From NCBI GenBank assembly GCA_963850535.1, contig CAWKMC010000003.1, positions 1-64,000 on the forward strand: 64,000 bases of DNA, written 5' to 3'. This DNA is from JAMXLO01 sp963850535 (GTDB lineage: Bacteria; Pseudomonadota; Alphaproteobacteria; Acetobacterales; Acetobacteraceae). The position numbers were made by a program, and so were the translations under genes. Positions 25,011-34,522 of this stretch are shown piece after piece (position 1 is the first letter of the stretch; each line of letters opens with the position of its first letter). Below the pieces are notes generated by a model, which saw only the letters and a list, made by a program, of their open reading frames with translations, had not been told where the DNA came from and made no database searches.

Positions 25011-25733
25011 ATGTACGACGTGCACTACTGGCCGACGCCCAACGGCAAAAAAGTGACAATTTTGCTGGAGGAACTGGGCGCTGAATACAGGATCGTGCCA
25101 TGTAATATTGGACGTGGTGACCAGTTCACCTCTGAATTCCTAAAGATGAACCCAAATCATCGCATGCCGGTTCTGGTGGATCACGCGCCGAAGGACAGCG
25201 GCGAGCCACTGGTCGTCTTCGAATCCGGGGCCATCATGCTTTATATCGCCGAGAAGGAGGGCAAATTCTATCCGCAGGCCACCCGGCCAAGGTATCAGGT
25301 CACGCAGTGGCTGATCTGGCAGATGGCCAACCAGGGACCGAAGAGCGGAGAATGCGGCCACTTCCGTCGGCTGGCCGACACCAAGGGCGACCAGTCCTAC
25401 GCCGTCAATCGCTTCACGGATGAGGTCAACCGGTTGTATGGGGTGCTGAACAACCGGCTGCATGAGAGCCGCTATCTGGCCGGTGACGAATACACGATTG
25501 CCGACATGATCTGCTACCCGTGGACCGTTAACTGGAAGGCGCAGGGCCAGGACATCGAGGAGTTCACCTACTTCAAGCGCTGGTTCGAAGAGTTGGGCGC
25601 GCGGCCCGGCGTACAGCGCGGCATGGCCGTGGGCGCCGACCTCTCCGAGGACCCGTCCAAGCTGCCGCAGGAGGAGCGCGACCGGCGAGCCAGGCTGCTC
25701 TACAACCAGCGCGCTCGTCCGGTGCCGGCATAG
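25011..25733 (+). CDS. Glutathione S-transferase, YfcG/YghU-like
   Basis: Thioredoxin-like N-terminal domain starting MYDVHYWPTPNGKKVTILLE, with the TPNG motif of nu-class bacterial transferases that bind glutathione or its disulfide, then NHRMPVLVDH and FESGAIMLYIAEK, which hold the cis-proline and glutathione-binding residues. The C-terminal domain is helical (QWLIWQMANQGPKSGECGHF). Length 240 residues, normal. ATG 25011 has AAGG seven bases upstream. The next gene, ten bases downstream, encodes another GST-fold (kappa-like) protein, so the pair may handle a glutathione conjugate. Confidence 0.9.
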   Translation: MYDVHYWPTPNGKKVTILLEELGAEYRIVPCNIGRGDQFTSEFLKMNPNHRMPVLVDHAPKDSGEPLVVFESGAIMLYIAEKEGKFYPQATRPRYQVTQWLIWQMANQGPKSGECGHFRRLADTKGDQSYAVNRFTDEVNRLYGVLNNRLHESRYLAGDEYTIADMICYPWTVNWKAQGQDIEEFTYFKRWFEELGARPGVQRGMAVGADLSEDPSKLPQEERDRRARLLYNQRARPVPA

Positions 25734-25743
25734 GAGGCGCGTC

Positions 25744-26367
25744 ATGGCAGACGTCGAATGCTTCTTCGATTGCTCGAGCCCTTGGACCTATTTCGCCTTC
25801 CACAACCTGCTGCTGCTGCAAAAGGAGCTGGGGATCGACATCGCGTGGCGGCCGATCCTGGTCGGTGGCGTGTTCAACGCAGTCAATCCCAGCGTGCACA
25901 ACTCGCGGGAGAAGCCGGTCCCGGCGAAAGTCGCCTACAATAAGAAAGACCAGCAGGATTGGGCACGCCATCTCGGCATACGTATGCACTACCGCCCCAC
26001 CGTGTTCCCGGTGAACAGCGTCCGCGCGATGCGCAGCTGCATTCTGCTTGAGCCGGAAGGCAAGCTGGTGCCGTTCGCGCTGGCGACGTTCGAGGCGTAT
26101 TGGGGCGACGACAATGACATCTCGCAGGTCCCGGTGTTGCGCGAGATCTGCGGCAAGGTCGGGATCGATGCCGACTGGCTGTTGGCGGGCATCGAGCGCC
26201 AGGAGATCAAGGACAAGCTGCGCGCCGTCACCCAGGAACTCATCGATCGCGGTGGATTCGGTTCACCCACCATGTTCGTGGGCGGTGATGACATGTATTT
26301 TGGCAACGACCGCATGCCATTGATCAGCGCGGCAGTGAAGCGGCGGCGCAGCGGAATTCAGAGCTAG
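25744..26367 (+). CDS. 2-hydroxychromene-2-carboxylate isomerase-like (DsbA fold)
   Basis: The 207-residue protein is of the kappa-GST/DsbA-like family: the N-terminal FFDCSSPWTYFAFHNL carries the serine that activates glutathione in 2-hydroxychromene-2-carboxylate isomerases of naphthalene catabolism, and GGFGSPTMFVGGDDMYFGNDR is the conserved cis-proline and C-terminal signature. No aromatic catabolic genes are near, so the substrate is open. TAGGAGG lies just upstream of ATG 25744, and the gene follows the glutathione transferase by ten bases. Confidence 0.87.
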   Translation: MADVECFFDCSSPWTYFAFHNLLLLQKELGIDIAWRPILVGGVFNAVNPSVHNSREKPVPAKVAYNKKDQQDWARHLGIRMHYRPTVFPVNSVRAMRSCILLEPEGKLVPFALATFEAYWGDDNDISQVPVLREICGKVGIDADWLLAGIERQEIKDKLRAVTQELIDRGGFGSPTMFVGGDDMYFGNDRMPLISAAVKRRRSGIQS

Positions 26368-26368
26368 C

Positions 26369-27295
26369 CTACGCGCGAGGAAGGTTGTCCGGCTGTGCGA
26401 ACCGCAGGCTGCGGCGCGGCTGGCGCGCCGATGCATCGCCTCGTGCCAGGACGCTGACCCGCATCGCCAATCCGCCGCCCAGCACTCCGAGGGAGCCGAG
26501 TACAGAAACAGCCCGTCCGAGGCGGCTGGGCAGCAGTTGTGATGCAAGCAAGAGCACAAGCGGCAGCACCATTGGTTCGATTGCGCGCTTGCTTGGACCG
26601 TCATCGGCACCCACCTGGCGCGCTGCATGCTCGGACGTGAGTGCAGCGGCTGCCTCCACCGCCAATGCAGCGATCGCGATGCTGTCCAGGTCTTGCCGCC
26701 ATTCAACGTTCCGCTCGCCCAGGCCCAGCGCGGTCGCCGCCGATGCGAGTGCGGAAGACGCAAAGCGCACCGCGAGGCTCTTGGGAGCTGCGGCCCAAAA
26801 CGGCGTGCTGGTGCTCGATAGCAGGGATGCGGTGTAGGTGCTGATGAACGCGCCCGCCAGCGCGGCGGGAACTTGAATGAGGCGGGCGACACTTCGTAGC
26901 CAGGAGAAACGCAGGCGATCCGCAGCGAACTGCAACGAAGCCGTCGCGACGCTGCTGGCGCTGAATCCAACCAACCCCCAGCTTCCGAGTGACATTGGCG
27001 AGGTAGACTTGATCAGACGCAACATGTTGTAAAAGCGCTGAGGCGTATGCAGGTCCAGGATCAAACAGACGGTGCCCAAGGTCGGCGCCAGCATTGCCAG
27101 ATAGCGTCCTCGCCGAACGATCGACGCCGCGCCCGGTCGGCGCCCAAGCTCCGCCAAGGCCGCCAGCAACTCGGCCGCGCCAGAGAGGCCGGCCAGGAAA
27201 ATGTAGCCGCCGACCAGCGCGTTGTTGAATGGCGCGGGCCTGAGTTGCGGCTCGTTGTAATAAGTCCGTCCATCCCACTCGGGAAGTTTGTTCAT
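26369..27295 (-). CDS. NrfD/PsrC-family membrane subunit
   Basis: About eight hydrophobic helices in 308 residues, starting with the cytoplasmic stretch MNKLPEWDGRTYYNEPQLRP and the first helix NNALVGGYIFLAGLSGAAELL. NrfD-type subunits take electrons from a partner Fe/S protein and exchange them with quinone. It overlaps the upstream Fe/S gene by four bases. A molybdopterin catalytic subunit, expected in formate dehydrogenase or polysulfide reductase, is missing on either side. Confidence 0.85.
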   Translation of the reverse strand: MNKLPEWDGRTYYNEPQLRPAPFNNALVGGYIFLAGLSGAAELLAALAELGRRPGAASIVRRGRYLAMLAPTLGTVCLILDLHTPQRFYNMLRLIKSTSPMSLGSWGLVGFSASSVATASLQFAADRLRFSWLRSVARLIQVPAALAGAFISTYTASLLSSTSTPFWAAAPKSLAVRFASSALASAATALGLGERNVEWRQDLDSIAIAALAVEAAAALTSEHAARQVGADDGPSKRAIEPMVLPLVLLLASQLLPSRLGRAVSVLGSLGVLGGGLAMRVSVLARGDASARQPRRSLRFAQPDNLPRA

Positions 27296-28188
27296 GCGTG
27301 CGGTTTCCGTCTGAACAGAGAGAGCGCTGCGACAGCCAGGCCGAGTACGGTGGCGATCCCCGCTGCCAGGCTCGGAGCGACACGGGCTGCCGGGCGTGTG
27401 GGAGCGCGCGGCAGGTTGTACGTCTCGGGTGGCTCGGTCAGCAAAAAGAACGCGTTCAGATGTGCCAAGCCTCCGGTCGCGCCCGGCGTGTCCGGTGCCC
27501 CGTACAGGTAGGCGTTGGTCACACCACGATGATGCAGTTCAGCTTCGCGCCGCCGCGCGCGTTCCTGAAGCTCACCCACTTCGCCGAACGCGATGGAGTC
27601 CGTTGGGCAAGCCTTGGCGCATGCCGGTTCCAGGCCGCCCTTGAGCCGATCGTAACACAACGTGCATTTGTGCGCCTTGCCGTCCAACAGGCTGATATCC
27701 ACGACCCCGAACGGACAGGCCGGCACGCAATAGCCGCAACCGTTGCAGATGTCCTGCTGCACAACCACAGTGTCGAATTCGGTGCGAAACAATGCGCCGG
27801 TCGGGCACGCCTCCAGGCAAGGCGCGTTGTGGCAGTGCTTGCAGACGTCGCTCATCATCACCCAGCCGCTCTGGAACGGAAGGGCGGTGTCGCCGCGCAC
27901 ATCGGTCTCGATGAACTTCACGTGGCGCCAGGAATCGGCCGATAGCGCCGTGGTATTGTCGTAGCTGTGGCCGGTCAGACGGATGCCGTCCGCCGGCAGG
28001 TTATTCCATTCCTTGCAGGCTACCTCGCACGCCTTGCAGCCGATGCACAGTGTCGTGTCGGTAAAGAAGCCATATGACCGCCCGGGCCGGATGCGAACGC
28101 CTGCCGTAAGCTCCGCCTCATCCTCGATCACTCCGTCAAGGTCAGATGCGGTATGATCCAATATGCGCGGATGCATTTCCATGCTCAT
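27292..28188 (-). CDS. Four-cluster ferredoxin subunit (FdhB/HybA-like) with C-terminal anchor
   Basis: Four Fe/S motifs are visible: CIGCKACEVACKEWNN, CKHCHNAPCLEACPTGA, CNGCGYCVPACPFGV, and CTLCYDRLKG...CAKACPTDSI. The C-terminus has one membrane helix (SLAAGIATVLGLAVAALSLF). Such proteins wire a catalytic subunit to an NrfD-type membrane subunit; the order here (small protein, Fe/S, NrfD) matches formate dehydrogenase operons that normally also encode the molybdenum subunit. ATG 28188 overlaps the preceding stop (ATGA); ATG 28182 has a better-placed GGAAG. The long open frame upstream of the start is noise. Confidence 0.87.
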   Translation of the reverse strand: MSMEMHPRILDHTASDLDGVIEDEAELTAGVRIRPGRSYGFFTDTTLCIGCKACEVACKEWNNLPADGIRLTGHSYDNTTALSADSWRHVKFIETDVRGDTALPFQSGWVMMSDVCKHCHNAPCLEACPTGALFRTEFDTVVVQQDICNGCGYCVPACPFGVVDISLLDGKAHKCTLCYDRLKGGLEPACAKACPTDSIAFGEVGELQERARRREAELHHRGVTNAYLYGAPDTPGATGGLAHLNAFFLLTEPPETYNLPRAPTRPAARVAPSLAAGIATVLGLAVAALSLFRRKPHA

Positions 28189-28409
28189 TCTTCCAGCAGT
28201 TCGATGTGCATCACCGCGTGACCGATAATGTGTTCCCTCTCCGCCGGCCGGTAGGCGACCCGCACCCGCCGATGCAGCAGCGCTGGCAGTTGGTCCGGCT
28301 CCACGCCTGAACGGTGGTGAAGCAGGAACTGGTGTCCGACGCCCTCGCGATCCAGCAGCTGGAATCGGCCCTCTTGAGCAATGAGAATTGTGCCGACAAT
28401 GGACTGCAT
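28185..28409 (-). CDS. Small protein of the Fe/S-NrfD operon
   Basis: A 74-residue soluble protein (MQSIVGTILIAQEGRFQLLD...) probably a small beta-barrel, ending in an ATGA overlap with the Fe/S gene. GGAGG lies four bases before ATG 28409. Similar small proteins occur beside formate dehydrogenase subunits in other genomes, as I recall, but their function is unknown. The frame is open to 28526. Confidence 0.55.
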   Translation of the reverse strand: MQSIVGTILIAQEGRFQLLDREGVGHQFLLHHRSGVEPDQLPALLHRRVRVAYRPAEREHIIGHAVMHIELLEE

Positions 28410-28662
28410 GCTGCCTCCGGCCTGGTGAGGTGCCAACTGAACCATGAACGGCGGACCGGGGTTGTGGTATATGTTCTCGCCCGGAGTTGTTGCGGGCACA
28501 TCGGCCTGCTGATGCGATATTCCCAATCAGAATCCGCGCAACCTCAGCCAAGCTGAAGCGAAAGCCTGCTCACCTTTCCGAGAGAGGGCAACTACCTTGG
28601 CAGCGCAGCGTTTTTCTGCGCAGCACTGGTGACCAGTCCCGGAGACACATCTCCCGCCACAA

Positions 28663-29316
28663 ATGGCCGCGATCTTTCCACCCGGAGCGAACCTTGTTGC
28701 AAAACTCGTTCTCGTGGGTCTCGCCGGCTCGATGATCGCCGGCACCGCATGGTGGTGGCTTTGGCCGCGTACCGACTATCTGCGTCACACCCATTGGACG
28801 GTCGAACAGCCGGTGCCGTTCAGCCATCAACATCACGTCGCAGGTCTCGGCATCGACTGTCGCTTCTGTCACACCACGGTGGAAACAGCGGCAGATGCTG
28901 GACTGCCGCCCACCTATACATGCATGACGTGCCATTCGCAGATATGGACGAATGCTGCTCTGCTCGCACCGGTCCGGCGCAGCCTGACCGAGAACCAGCC
29001 ACTCGTCTGGCAACGCATCGGCGACCTGCCTGACTACGCCTACTTCAACCATGCAATCCACATCGCCAAAGGCGTCGGCTGCTCGAGCTGCCATGGTGAT
29101 GTCGAGGCCATGCCGCTTATGCAAAAAGCGCGCAGCTTTACCATGGGGTTCTGTCTCGATTGCCACAAGAACCCTGGCCCCAGCCTCCGGCCGAGTGATC
29201 AGATCTTTAACACCGAATGGCATCGCACTAAGGACACACCATCGCCCGCCGCGCTTATGGCAAATTACCACATCGGCGGGCGCAACCTGACCGACTGCTC
29301 GATATGCCACCGATGA
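28663..29316 (+). CDS. actA: Alternative complex III pentaheme cytochrome (ActA)
   Basis: The 217-residue protein has an N-terminal membrane anchor (VAKLVLVGLAGSMIAGTAWW) and five CxxCH heme motifs: CRFCH, CMTCH, CSSCH, CLDCH and CSICH. In alternative complex III, ActA holds five c-type hemes on the periplasmic side and helps carry electrons from quinol to the monoheme cytochrome and the oxidase. It is the first gene of a long operon and is divergent from the Fe/S-NrfD operon, with a 253-base gap that should hold both promoters. No clear ribosome site is seen before ATG 28663. Confidence 0.93.
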   Translation: MAAIFPPGANLVAKLVLVGLAGSMIAGTAWWWLWPRTDYLRHTHWTVEQPVPFSHQHHVAGLGIDCRFCHTTVETAADAGLPPTYTCMTCHSQIWTNAALLAPVRRSLTENQPLVWQRIGDLPDYAYFNHAIHIAKGVGCSSCHGDVEAMPLMQKARSFTMGFCLDCHKNPGPSLRPSDQIFNTEWHRTKDTPSPAALMANYHIGGRNLTDCSICHR

Positions 29317-32183
29317 CGCGACAATGGCGAAGTATCGATGATCTGGCGCGTGATCCCGCGATCATCGCACGTGCAGCGCAAGAATTTCCCTCACTCGCCG
29401 AAGCCCTGTCGGTTTCTCACAATCGCCGAACGGTAATGAAGCTGATGGCGGCAGGGCTTGCACTCGCGGGCCTGGGCGGATGTGATGACGGTGAGCCAGG
29501 TGGCGCGTTGGTGCCACCAGTGCGGCCGTCACGCGAGTCGATTGCGCGCGGCAGCAACATGTTTGCAACTGCGAGCGTATTGCAGGGTTACGCAGCCGGT
29601 GTCCTGGTGCGGCACAATGTCGGCCGCCCCATCAAGGTAGAGGGCAATCCGAACCATCCGGCCAGCCTTGGCGGCACCGATGCAATCGCCCAAGCTGAAA
29701 TCCTCAGCTTCTATGACCCGGATCGCGCCGCGGGGATCACCCGTGATGATGTCCCGCAGGATTGGCAGACGTTGCAGACCGCTCTCGCGGAGCAGCGCGA
29801 CCAATTGCAGCGCACGCACGGCGAAGGCTTCCGCATACTGACCGGTACAACCACGTCGCCGACGCTGGAGCGACTGATGGAAGCATTGCTCCGGATGTAT
29901 CCACAGGCGCAGTGGCATCAGTGGGAGCCCGTATCGCGTGATGCAGTACGCGCTGGCGCGATGCTCGCCTACGGCAAGCCGGTGGAAGCGGTTCCCCGGT
30001 TGTCCGCTGCGGACATGATCCTGGCAATCGACAGCGATCTGTTGAGCTCTGCACCAGGACATGTCCGCTTCGCACGTGACTTCGCCAGTCGGCGCAATCC
30101 GGTGCGCGCTGCAAGCATGAGCCGTGTCTATGCCATCGAGCCGGCCCCGACACTGACCGGCATCGCGGCGGATCACCGGTTCGTTGCCGGCCCCCGTGAT
30201 CTACACCGCGCCGTCCTTGCGCTAGCCGATGCGGTGCTTCGCAGCGCCGCACTGTCCGATACGCCACCCTGGCTTGCAAAGCTCGCTGCGGACTTGAAAG
30301 CGCATCCTGGCCGGGCCTTCATTCACCTCGGACCGCATCAGCCAGCGGAGTTCCACGCGCTCGTGCACGCGATGAATGAGGCATTGGACGGCCGCGGCAG
30401 CACGTACGAACTCATCGAGGCGGTTGAGGTGGCGCCGACCGATCAGTCGAAGTCACTGCACGACTTGGTTGCCGATATGGCCGCTGGTCGTGTGCAAACT
30501 CTGGTGATCATCGATTGCAATCCCGTGTTCACCGCACCCTCGACGCTCGGGTTCACCCTTGCGTTGCAGCGAGTGCCGTTTTCCCTCGCTATGTCGATCG
30601 AGCCGAACGAGACCAGCCAAGCCACACAATGGGCAGTACCGCAAGCGCATCCATATGAGGATTGGGCCGACGCACGAGCGTTCGATGGAACTGCGACCAT
30701 CCTCCAGCCGCAGGCGCAGCCTCTGTTTGGCGGCGCGAGCCCATATCAGTTGCTGACGTCGTTCATGCAGTTCAATCCCGCGCCAGCGCTCGACCTTGTT
30801 CGACAGACCTGGCAGGCGACCTTAGCCGATTTTGCATCCAACTGGCACGGTGCACTCACCGCTGGTGTGGTCCTGAACACCGTATCCGCCGCAAGCGATG
30901 CGAAGCTGCGTGATGAAGCGGTGCAAGTGCGACCGCCAGCACCACCGCAGCATCCGGTCACCTTGTTGTTCCGTCCGGATCCCCACCTCTGGGACGGCCG
31001 GTTCGCAAACAATGCGTGGCTGCAGGAGCTGCCACGGCCACTGACCAAGCTGACGTGGGACAATCCGCTGCTGATCTCGCCGCAACAGGCTCGGGCACTG
31101 AACCTGCGCAACGGCGACCATGTCGTGCTGACCCGTGGCGAGACAAGCGTAACCCTCCCCGCATGGATTTCGCCCGGACAGGCGGAGGACTGCGCTGTCG
31201 GATTGCTGGGATTCGGCCGGAGCATCGTCGGCAGCGTCGGTGAAGGGACAGGCTTCAACCTCTATCCGCTGACCGGGTTCGCGGATCCACCGGACATCCG
31301 CAAGGGCGAAGGCGGCGAACGACTGGCCTGCACGGAACATCACAATGCGATGGAATCGGACGGCAATAAATTCGCACGTCACGCCACGCTTGCGGAGTTC
31401 AAGACCGACAAACATCTGTTTGCCGATCCCCCAGAACCACCCACGCTCTACCAGCGGAAACCACCTGGCCCAGCCGAATGGGGCATGAGCGTGGATCTAA
31501 ACGCATGCATTGGCTGCAACGCGTGCGTCGTCGCATGCATGGCCGAGAACAATATTCCCGTTGTCGGTAAGCAGGAGGTGATCAAGGAGCGCGAGATGCA
31601 CTGGATACGCATCGATCGCTATTACGAAGGTGGGATCGAAGCCCCAGGTGCGCGTTTCCAGCCGGTATTCTGTCAGCACTGCGAGCAGGCCCCATGCGAA
31701 ATCGTCTGTCCCGTTGGCGCGACAGTACACGATCAAGAGGGCCTGAACGTGATGGTGTACAACCGCTGCATCGGCACGCGGTTCTGCTCCAACAACTGTC
31801 CCTATAAGGTCCGCCGCTTCAACTTCTATGCGTTTGCTCAGGAGGAGCACCGCTCCGCCGTGGCACGCAATCCCGATGTGACAGTGCGCGCGCGAGGCGT
31901 GATGGAGAAATGCACATTCTGTGTGCAAAGGATTGCCGCGGCGCGAATTACCGCCGATATTCAGAACCGTCCGATCGGCGGCAATGAGGTGCGCACCGCT
32001 TGCCAGGCGGCGTGTCCTACACAGGCCTTTACTTTCGGCAACATGGCACAGCCGGAAGCCGATGTAGTCGTGCGCAAGCATAGTCCGCTCAATTACGCAC
32101 TGTTGGCGGACCAGAGAACGCAACCGCGCGTCACCTACGAGGCAAGGATCGAGAACCAGAATCCCTCGCTTGGTGAGGCGTGA
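29313..32183 (+). CDS. actB: Alternative complex III iron-sulfur subunit (ActB)
   Basis: A 956-residue fusion as expected for ActB: an N-terminal molybdopterin-oxidoreductase-like part that has lost cofactor function in studied homologues, and a C-terminal ferredoxin part with cluster motifs CIGCNACVVACMAEN, CQHCEQAPCEIVCPVGA, CIGTRFCSNNCPYKV and CTFCVQR...CQAACP. In known complexes these bind three 4Fe-4S and one 3Fe-4S cluster. Near residue 40 is RRTVMKLMAAG followed by a hydrophobic run ending in GLGGC, a Tat-like signal with a possible lipobox. ATG 29313 overlaps the actA stop (ATGA); ATG 29304 is the alternative. Confidence 0.93.
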   Translation: MTRQWRSIDDLARDPAIIARAAQEFPSLAEALSVSHNRRTVMKLMAAGLALAGLGGCDDGEPGGALVPPVRPSRESIARGSNMFATASVLQGYAAGVLVRHNVGRPIKVEGNPNHPASLGGTDAIAQAEILSFYDPDRAAGITRDDVPQDWQTLQTALAEQRDQLQRTHGEGFRILTGTTTSPTLERLMEALLRMYPQAQWHQWEPVSRDAVRAGAMLAYGKPVEAVPRLSAADMILAIDSDLLSSAPGHVRFARDFASRRNPVRAASMSRVYAIEPAPTLTGIAADHRFVAGPRDLHRAVLALADAVLRSAALSDTPPWLAKLAADLKAHPGRAFIHLGPHQPAEFHALVHAMNEALDGRGSTYELIEAVEVAPTDQSKSLHDLVADMAAGRVQTLVIIDCNPVFTAPSTLGFTLALQRVPFSLAMSIEPNETSQATQWAVPQAHPYEDWADARAFDGTATILQPQAQPLFGGASPYQLLTSFMQFNPAPALDLVRQTWQATLADFASNWHGALTAGVVLNTVSAASDAKLRDEAVQVRPPAPPQHPVTLLFRPDPHLWDGRFANNAWLQELPRPLTKLTWDNPLLISPQQARALNLRNGDHVVLTRGETSVTLPAWISPGQAEDCAVGLLGFGRSIVGSVGEGTGFNLYPLTGFADPPDIRKGEGGERLACTEHHNAMESDGNKFARHATLAEFKTDKHLFADPPEPPTLYQRKPPGPAEWGMSVDLNACIGCNACVVACMAENNIPVVGKQEVIKEREMHWIRIDRYYEGGIEAPGARFQPVFCQHCEQAPCEIVCPVGATVHDQEGLNVMVYNRCIGTRFCSNNCPYKVRRFNFYAFAQEEHRSAVARNPDVTVRARGVMEKCTFCVQRIAAARITADIQNRPIGGNEVRTACQAACPTQAFTFGNMAQPEADVVVRKHSPLNYALLADQRTQPRVTYEARIENQNPSLGEA

Positions 32184-33547
32184 TCAACAGCGGCGTCCCA
32201 GTCCCCCGGGCCTTCGATCCAGTCGTGCTGCCTGGCAGCAATAACCAGGACATGACCGACCATGTGGTCGGTGTTGCTTCGCGCCGGCGTGCCTTCGGTT
32301 GGTGGTGGGCCGCCATAGCGCCATGCGCAGCGCTGACCGCCGCGCTGTTCGGCGCAATTCTCTACCTGTTCTACGCCGGTGTCGGCATCTGGGGCATCAA
32401 CTGGCCCATCATGTGGGGTTTCGCCATCATCAACTATGTCTGGTGGATCGCAATTGCCAGCGGCGGCACCTTCATTTCCGCACTGTTCTACCTGACGCGT
32501 TCAGATTGGCGCAGCTCTACCAACCGCATTGCCGAATCAATGACACTGTTCGGCGCGGCGTGCGCCGGCATCTATCCGGTCCTCCATCTCGGCAGGCCAT
32601 GGTTCTTCTACTGGTTGCTTCCCTATCCGTCGACGATGCATACGTGGCCACAGTTCCGCAGTCCTTTGCTTTGGGACTTTTATGCGATCCTTACCTATGT
32701 GATCGCGTCGATCCTGTTCTGGTATCTCGGCCTGCTTCCTGATCTGGCGACAATGCGCGATCGCGCGCTGACGCGTGGCAGGGCACTGTTCTACGGCATT
32801 CTGGCGCTGGGTTTCCGCGGCTCCGGTCAGCAGTGGCGGCACTATCACGCGACCTACGCGGTACTCGCCGCCATAATGGCGCCACTCGTCTGTTCCGTGC
32901 ACAGCGTCGTTGGGCTCGACTTTGCTGGCGCCGCGACCGTCGGTTGGCATTCTACGGAATTTCCACCTTTCTTCGTCTTCGGCGCGTTCTTGTCCGGCTT
33001 CGCCACCGTGCTGATCCTGATCATCCCACTGCGCCGGCTGCTGCGGCTCGATCGCTACATCACAGGACGGCACCTGGACGTGCTGTGCCGGCTTATGCTG
33101 ACCAGCAGCCTGTTTCTACTCTATGCCTACGCCATGGACGCATTCACCGTGTTCTACGGCGCGCAGCCGGCCGAACGGACCGAGTTCATCGAACGCGTCT
33201 TTGGCTATTACGCCGCCATCTACTGGTCCACCATCGTTTTGAACGTGATGGTGCCGCAGCTCCTGTGGTTCCGCCGCATCCGCCTGAACCAGCCGGTTGT
33301 TCTCCTTATCTCGTTTGCCATCATCGTCGGCATGTGGTGCGAACGGTTCATGATCGTTGTCGTGAGTCTGCATCGATCCCACCTGCCATCGTCCTGGGGC
33401 GTTTTCCACGCCACAGTCTGGGATTGGCTGACCATGGCAGGCACCGTCGGGTTCTTCTTCTTCGGCATTCTGCTTATGGTGCGACTGATACCGATGATCG
33501 CCATGTTCGAGATGCGCGAACTCATCGCGCCGCGGCGGACATCATGA
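32180..33547 (+). CDS. actC: Alternative complex III quinol-binding subunit (ActC, NrfD family)
   Basis: About ten membrane helices in 455 residues, NrfD-type. Characteristic pieces are IMWGFAIINYVWWIAIASGG, HLGRPWFFYWLLPYP, SVHSVVGLDFAGA and MWCERFMIVVVSLHRSHLP. ActC is the likely quinol-oxidising subunit, receiving electrons at a site near the periplasm and passing them to ActB. GTG 32180 overlaps the actB stop (GTGA), which indicates translational coupling. Confidence 0.93.
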   Translation: MINSGVPVPRAFDPVVLPGSNNQDMTDHVVGVASRRRAFGWWWAAIAPCAALTAALFGAILYLFYAGVGIWGINWPIMWGFAIINYVWWIAIASGGTFISALFYLTRSDWRSSTNRIAESMTLFGAACAGIYPVLHLGRPWFFYWLLPYPSTMHTWPQFRSPLLWDFYAILTYVIASILFWYLGLLPDLATMRDRALTRGRALFYGILALGFRGSGQQWRHYHATYAVLAAIMAPLVCSVHSVVGLDFAGAATVGWHSTEFPPFFVFGAFLSGFATVLILIIPLRRLLRLDRYITGRHLDVLCRLMLTSSLFLLYAYAMDAFTVFYGAQPAERTEFIERVFGYYAAIYWSTIVLNVMVPQLLWFRRIRLNQPVVLLISFAIIVGMWCERFMIVVVSLHRSHLPSSWGVFHATVWDWLTMAGTVGFFFFGILLMVRLIPMIAMFEMRELIAPRRTS

Positions 33548-34032
33548 GCGCCGGTGTGCTTGCAACATTCGCCACGGAACGGGAGCTGGTTGCTGCACTT
33601 CCACCGCTGCGCGCCGCTGGTCTGGGCACAATCGAGACTTACACGCCAAAGCCGGTCGAGACCGGCACGTCCGTACTTCCGATGTTGATACTGCTGGCGG
33701 GAGTACTGGGAGCGACTGCAAGCTTCCTGCTGCAGAGCTACGGCGACACAGTCGCGTATCCGCTTGATATCGGCGGACGGCCCAATTTTTCGTGGCCGGC
33801 TTTCATCCCGATTGCATTCGAGAACGGCATCCTCGCTGCGGTGCTGGTAGCGTTTTTCGGCTTTCTTGCTGTCAATCGTATGCCGCGACTGTACGAGCCT
33901 GTCGATGAGTGCCCATCTATCCGCCGTGCAACGCGCGACATGTGGTGCGTTGCGATCCAGACAGATCAGCCCGAGCGTGCACGTGCGATGCTGCGCGACC
34001 TGTCGCCGATCCATCTCGAGGAGCTGCCATGA
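33544..34032 (+). CDS. actD: Alternative complex III subunit ActD (DUF3341)
   Basis: The 162-residue protein has two membrane helices (VLPMLILLAGVLGATASFLL and ENGILAAVLVAFFGFLAV) between soluble ends and matches the DUF3341 layout of ActD, including GRPNFSWPAFIPI. It is structural in the complex. ATG 33544 overlaps the actC stop by four bases. Confidence 0.92.
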   Translation: MSAGVLATFATERELVAALPPLRAAGLGTIETYTPKPVETGTSVLPMLILLAGVLGATASFLLQSYGDTVAYPLDIGGRPNFSWPAFIPIAFENGILAAVLVAFFGFLAVNRMPRLYEPVDECPSIRRATRDMWCVAIQTDQPERARAMLRDLSPIHLEELP

Positions 34033-34522
34033 TCGCGCGGGCGGCCGCGCTGCTCGCAGTGGTGTTGCCGCTCGCCACCTGCGATGACATGACGAAGCAG
34101 CCGAAGGCAGGCGCCTGGTCTGCTGCCTCACACACCGTTCATGAGGCGAGTGACAGCGTCGCATGGCAGGACAAAGCCGAGCCACCGCCCCCGCTTACGC
34201 TCGCGCTTCTGCAACGTGGCCAGCAGCGGTTCCGTATCTACTGCACGCCGTGTCATTCCGAGCTCGGCGACGGCAACGGCATGGTCGTGCAGCGCGGCTT
34301 CCCGCATCCGCCGTCCTATCACATCGACCGTCTTCGTCAGGCGCCGACACAGCATTTCTATGATGTGATCACAGACGGCCACGGGGTGATGTATTCGTTC
34401 GCTGCGCGTGTTGCACCACGCCGACCGTTGGGCGATCGCCGCGTATATACGAGCCGTGCAGCTCTCGCAACATGCGCGCAGCCGACGACTTGTCGCCCGC
34501 AGAGCGACAGGCACTGCGATGA
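34029..34522 (+). pseudogene. actE: Alternative complex III monoheme cytochrome (ActE), doubly frameshifted
   Basis: From ATG 34029 (ATGA overlap with actD) the frame gives a lipoprotein-type signal ending LPLATC and a heme site CTPCHSELGDGNG with the axial methionine in GVMYSF. The frame then needs two one-base corrections: near 34415 (into ADRWAIAAYIRAVQLSQ) and near 34475 (into ADDLSPAERQALR), ending at TGA 34522, which overlaps the ActF ATG. The restored protein has about 164 residues, normal for ActE. Two extra bases within 60 could be error or decay. If decay is real, electron transfer would rely on the cytochrome domain of CoxB. Confidence 0.85.
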
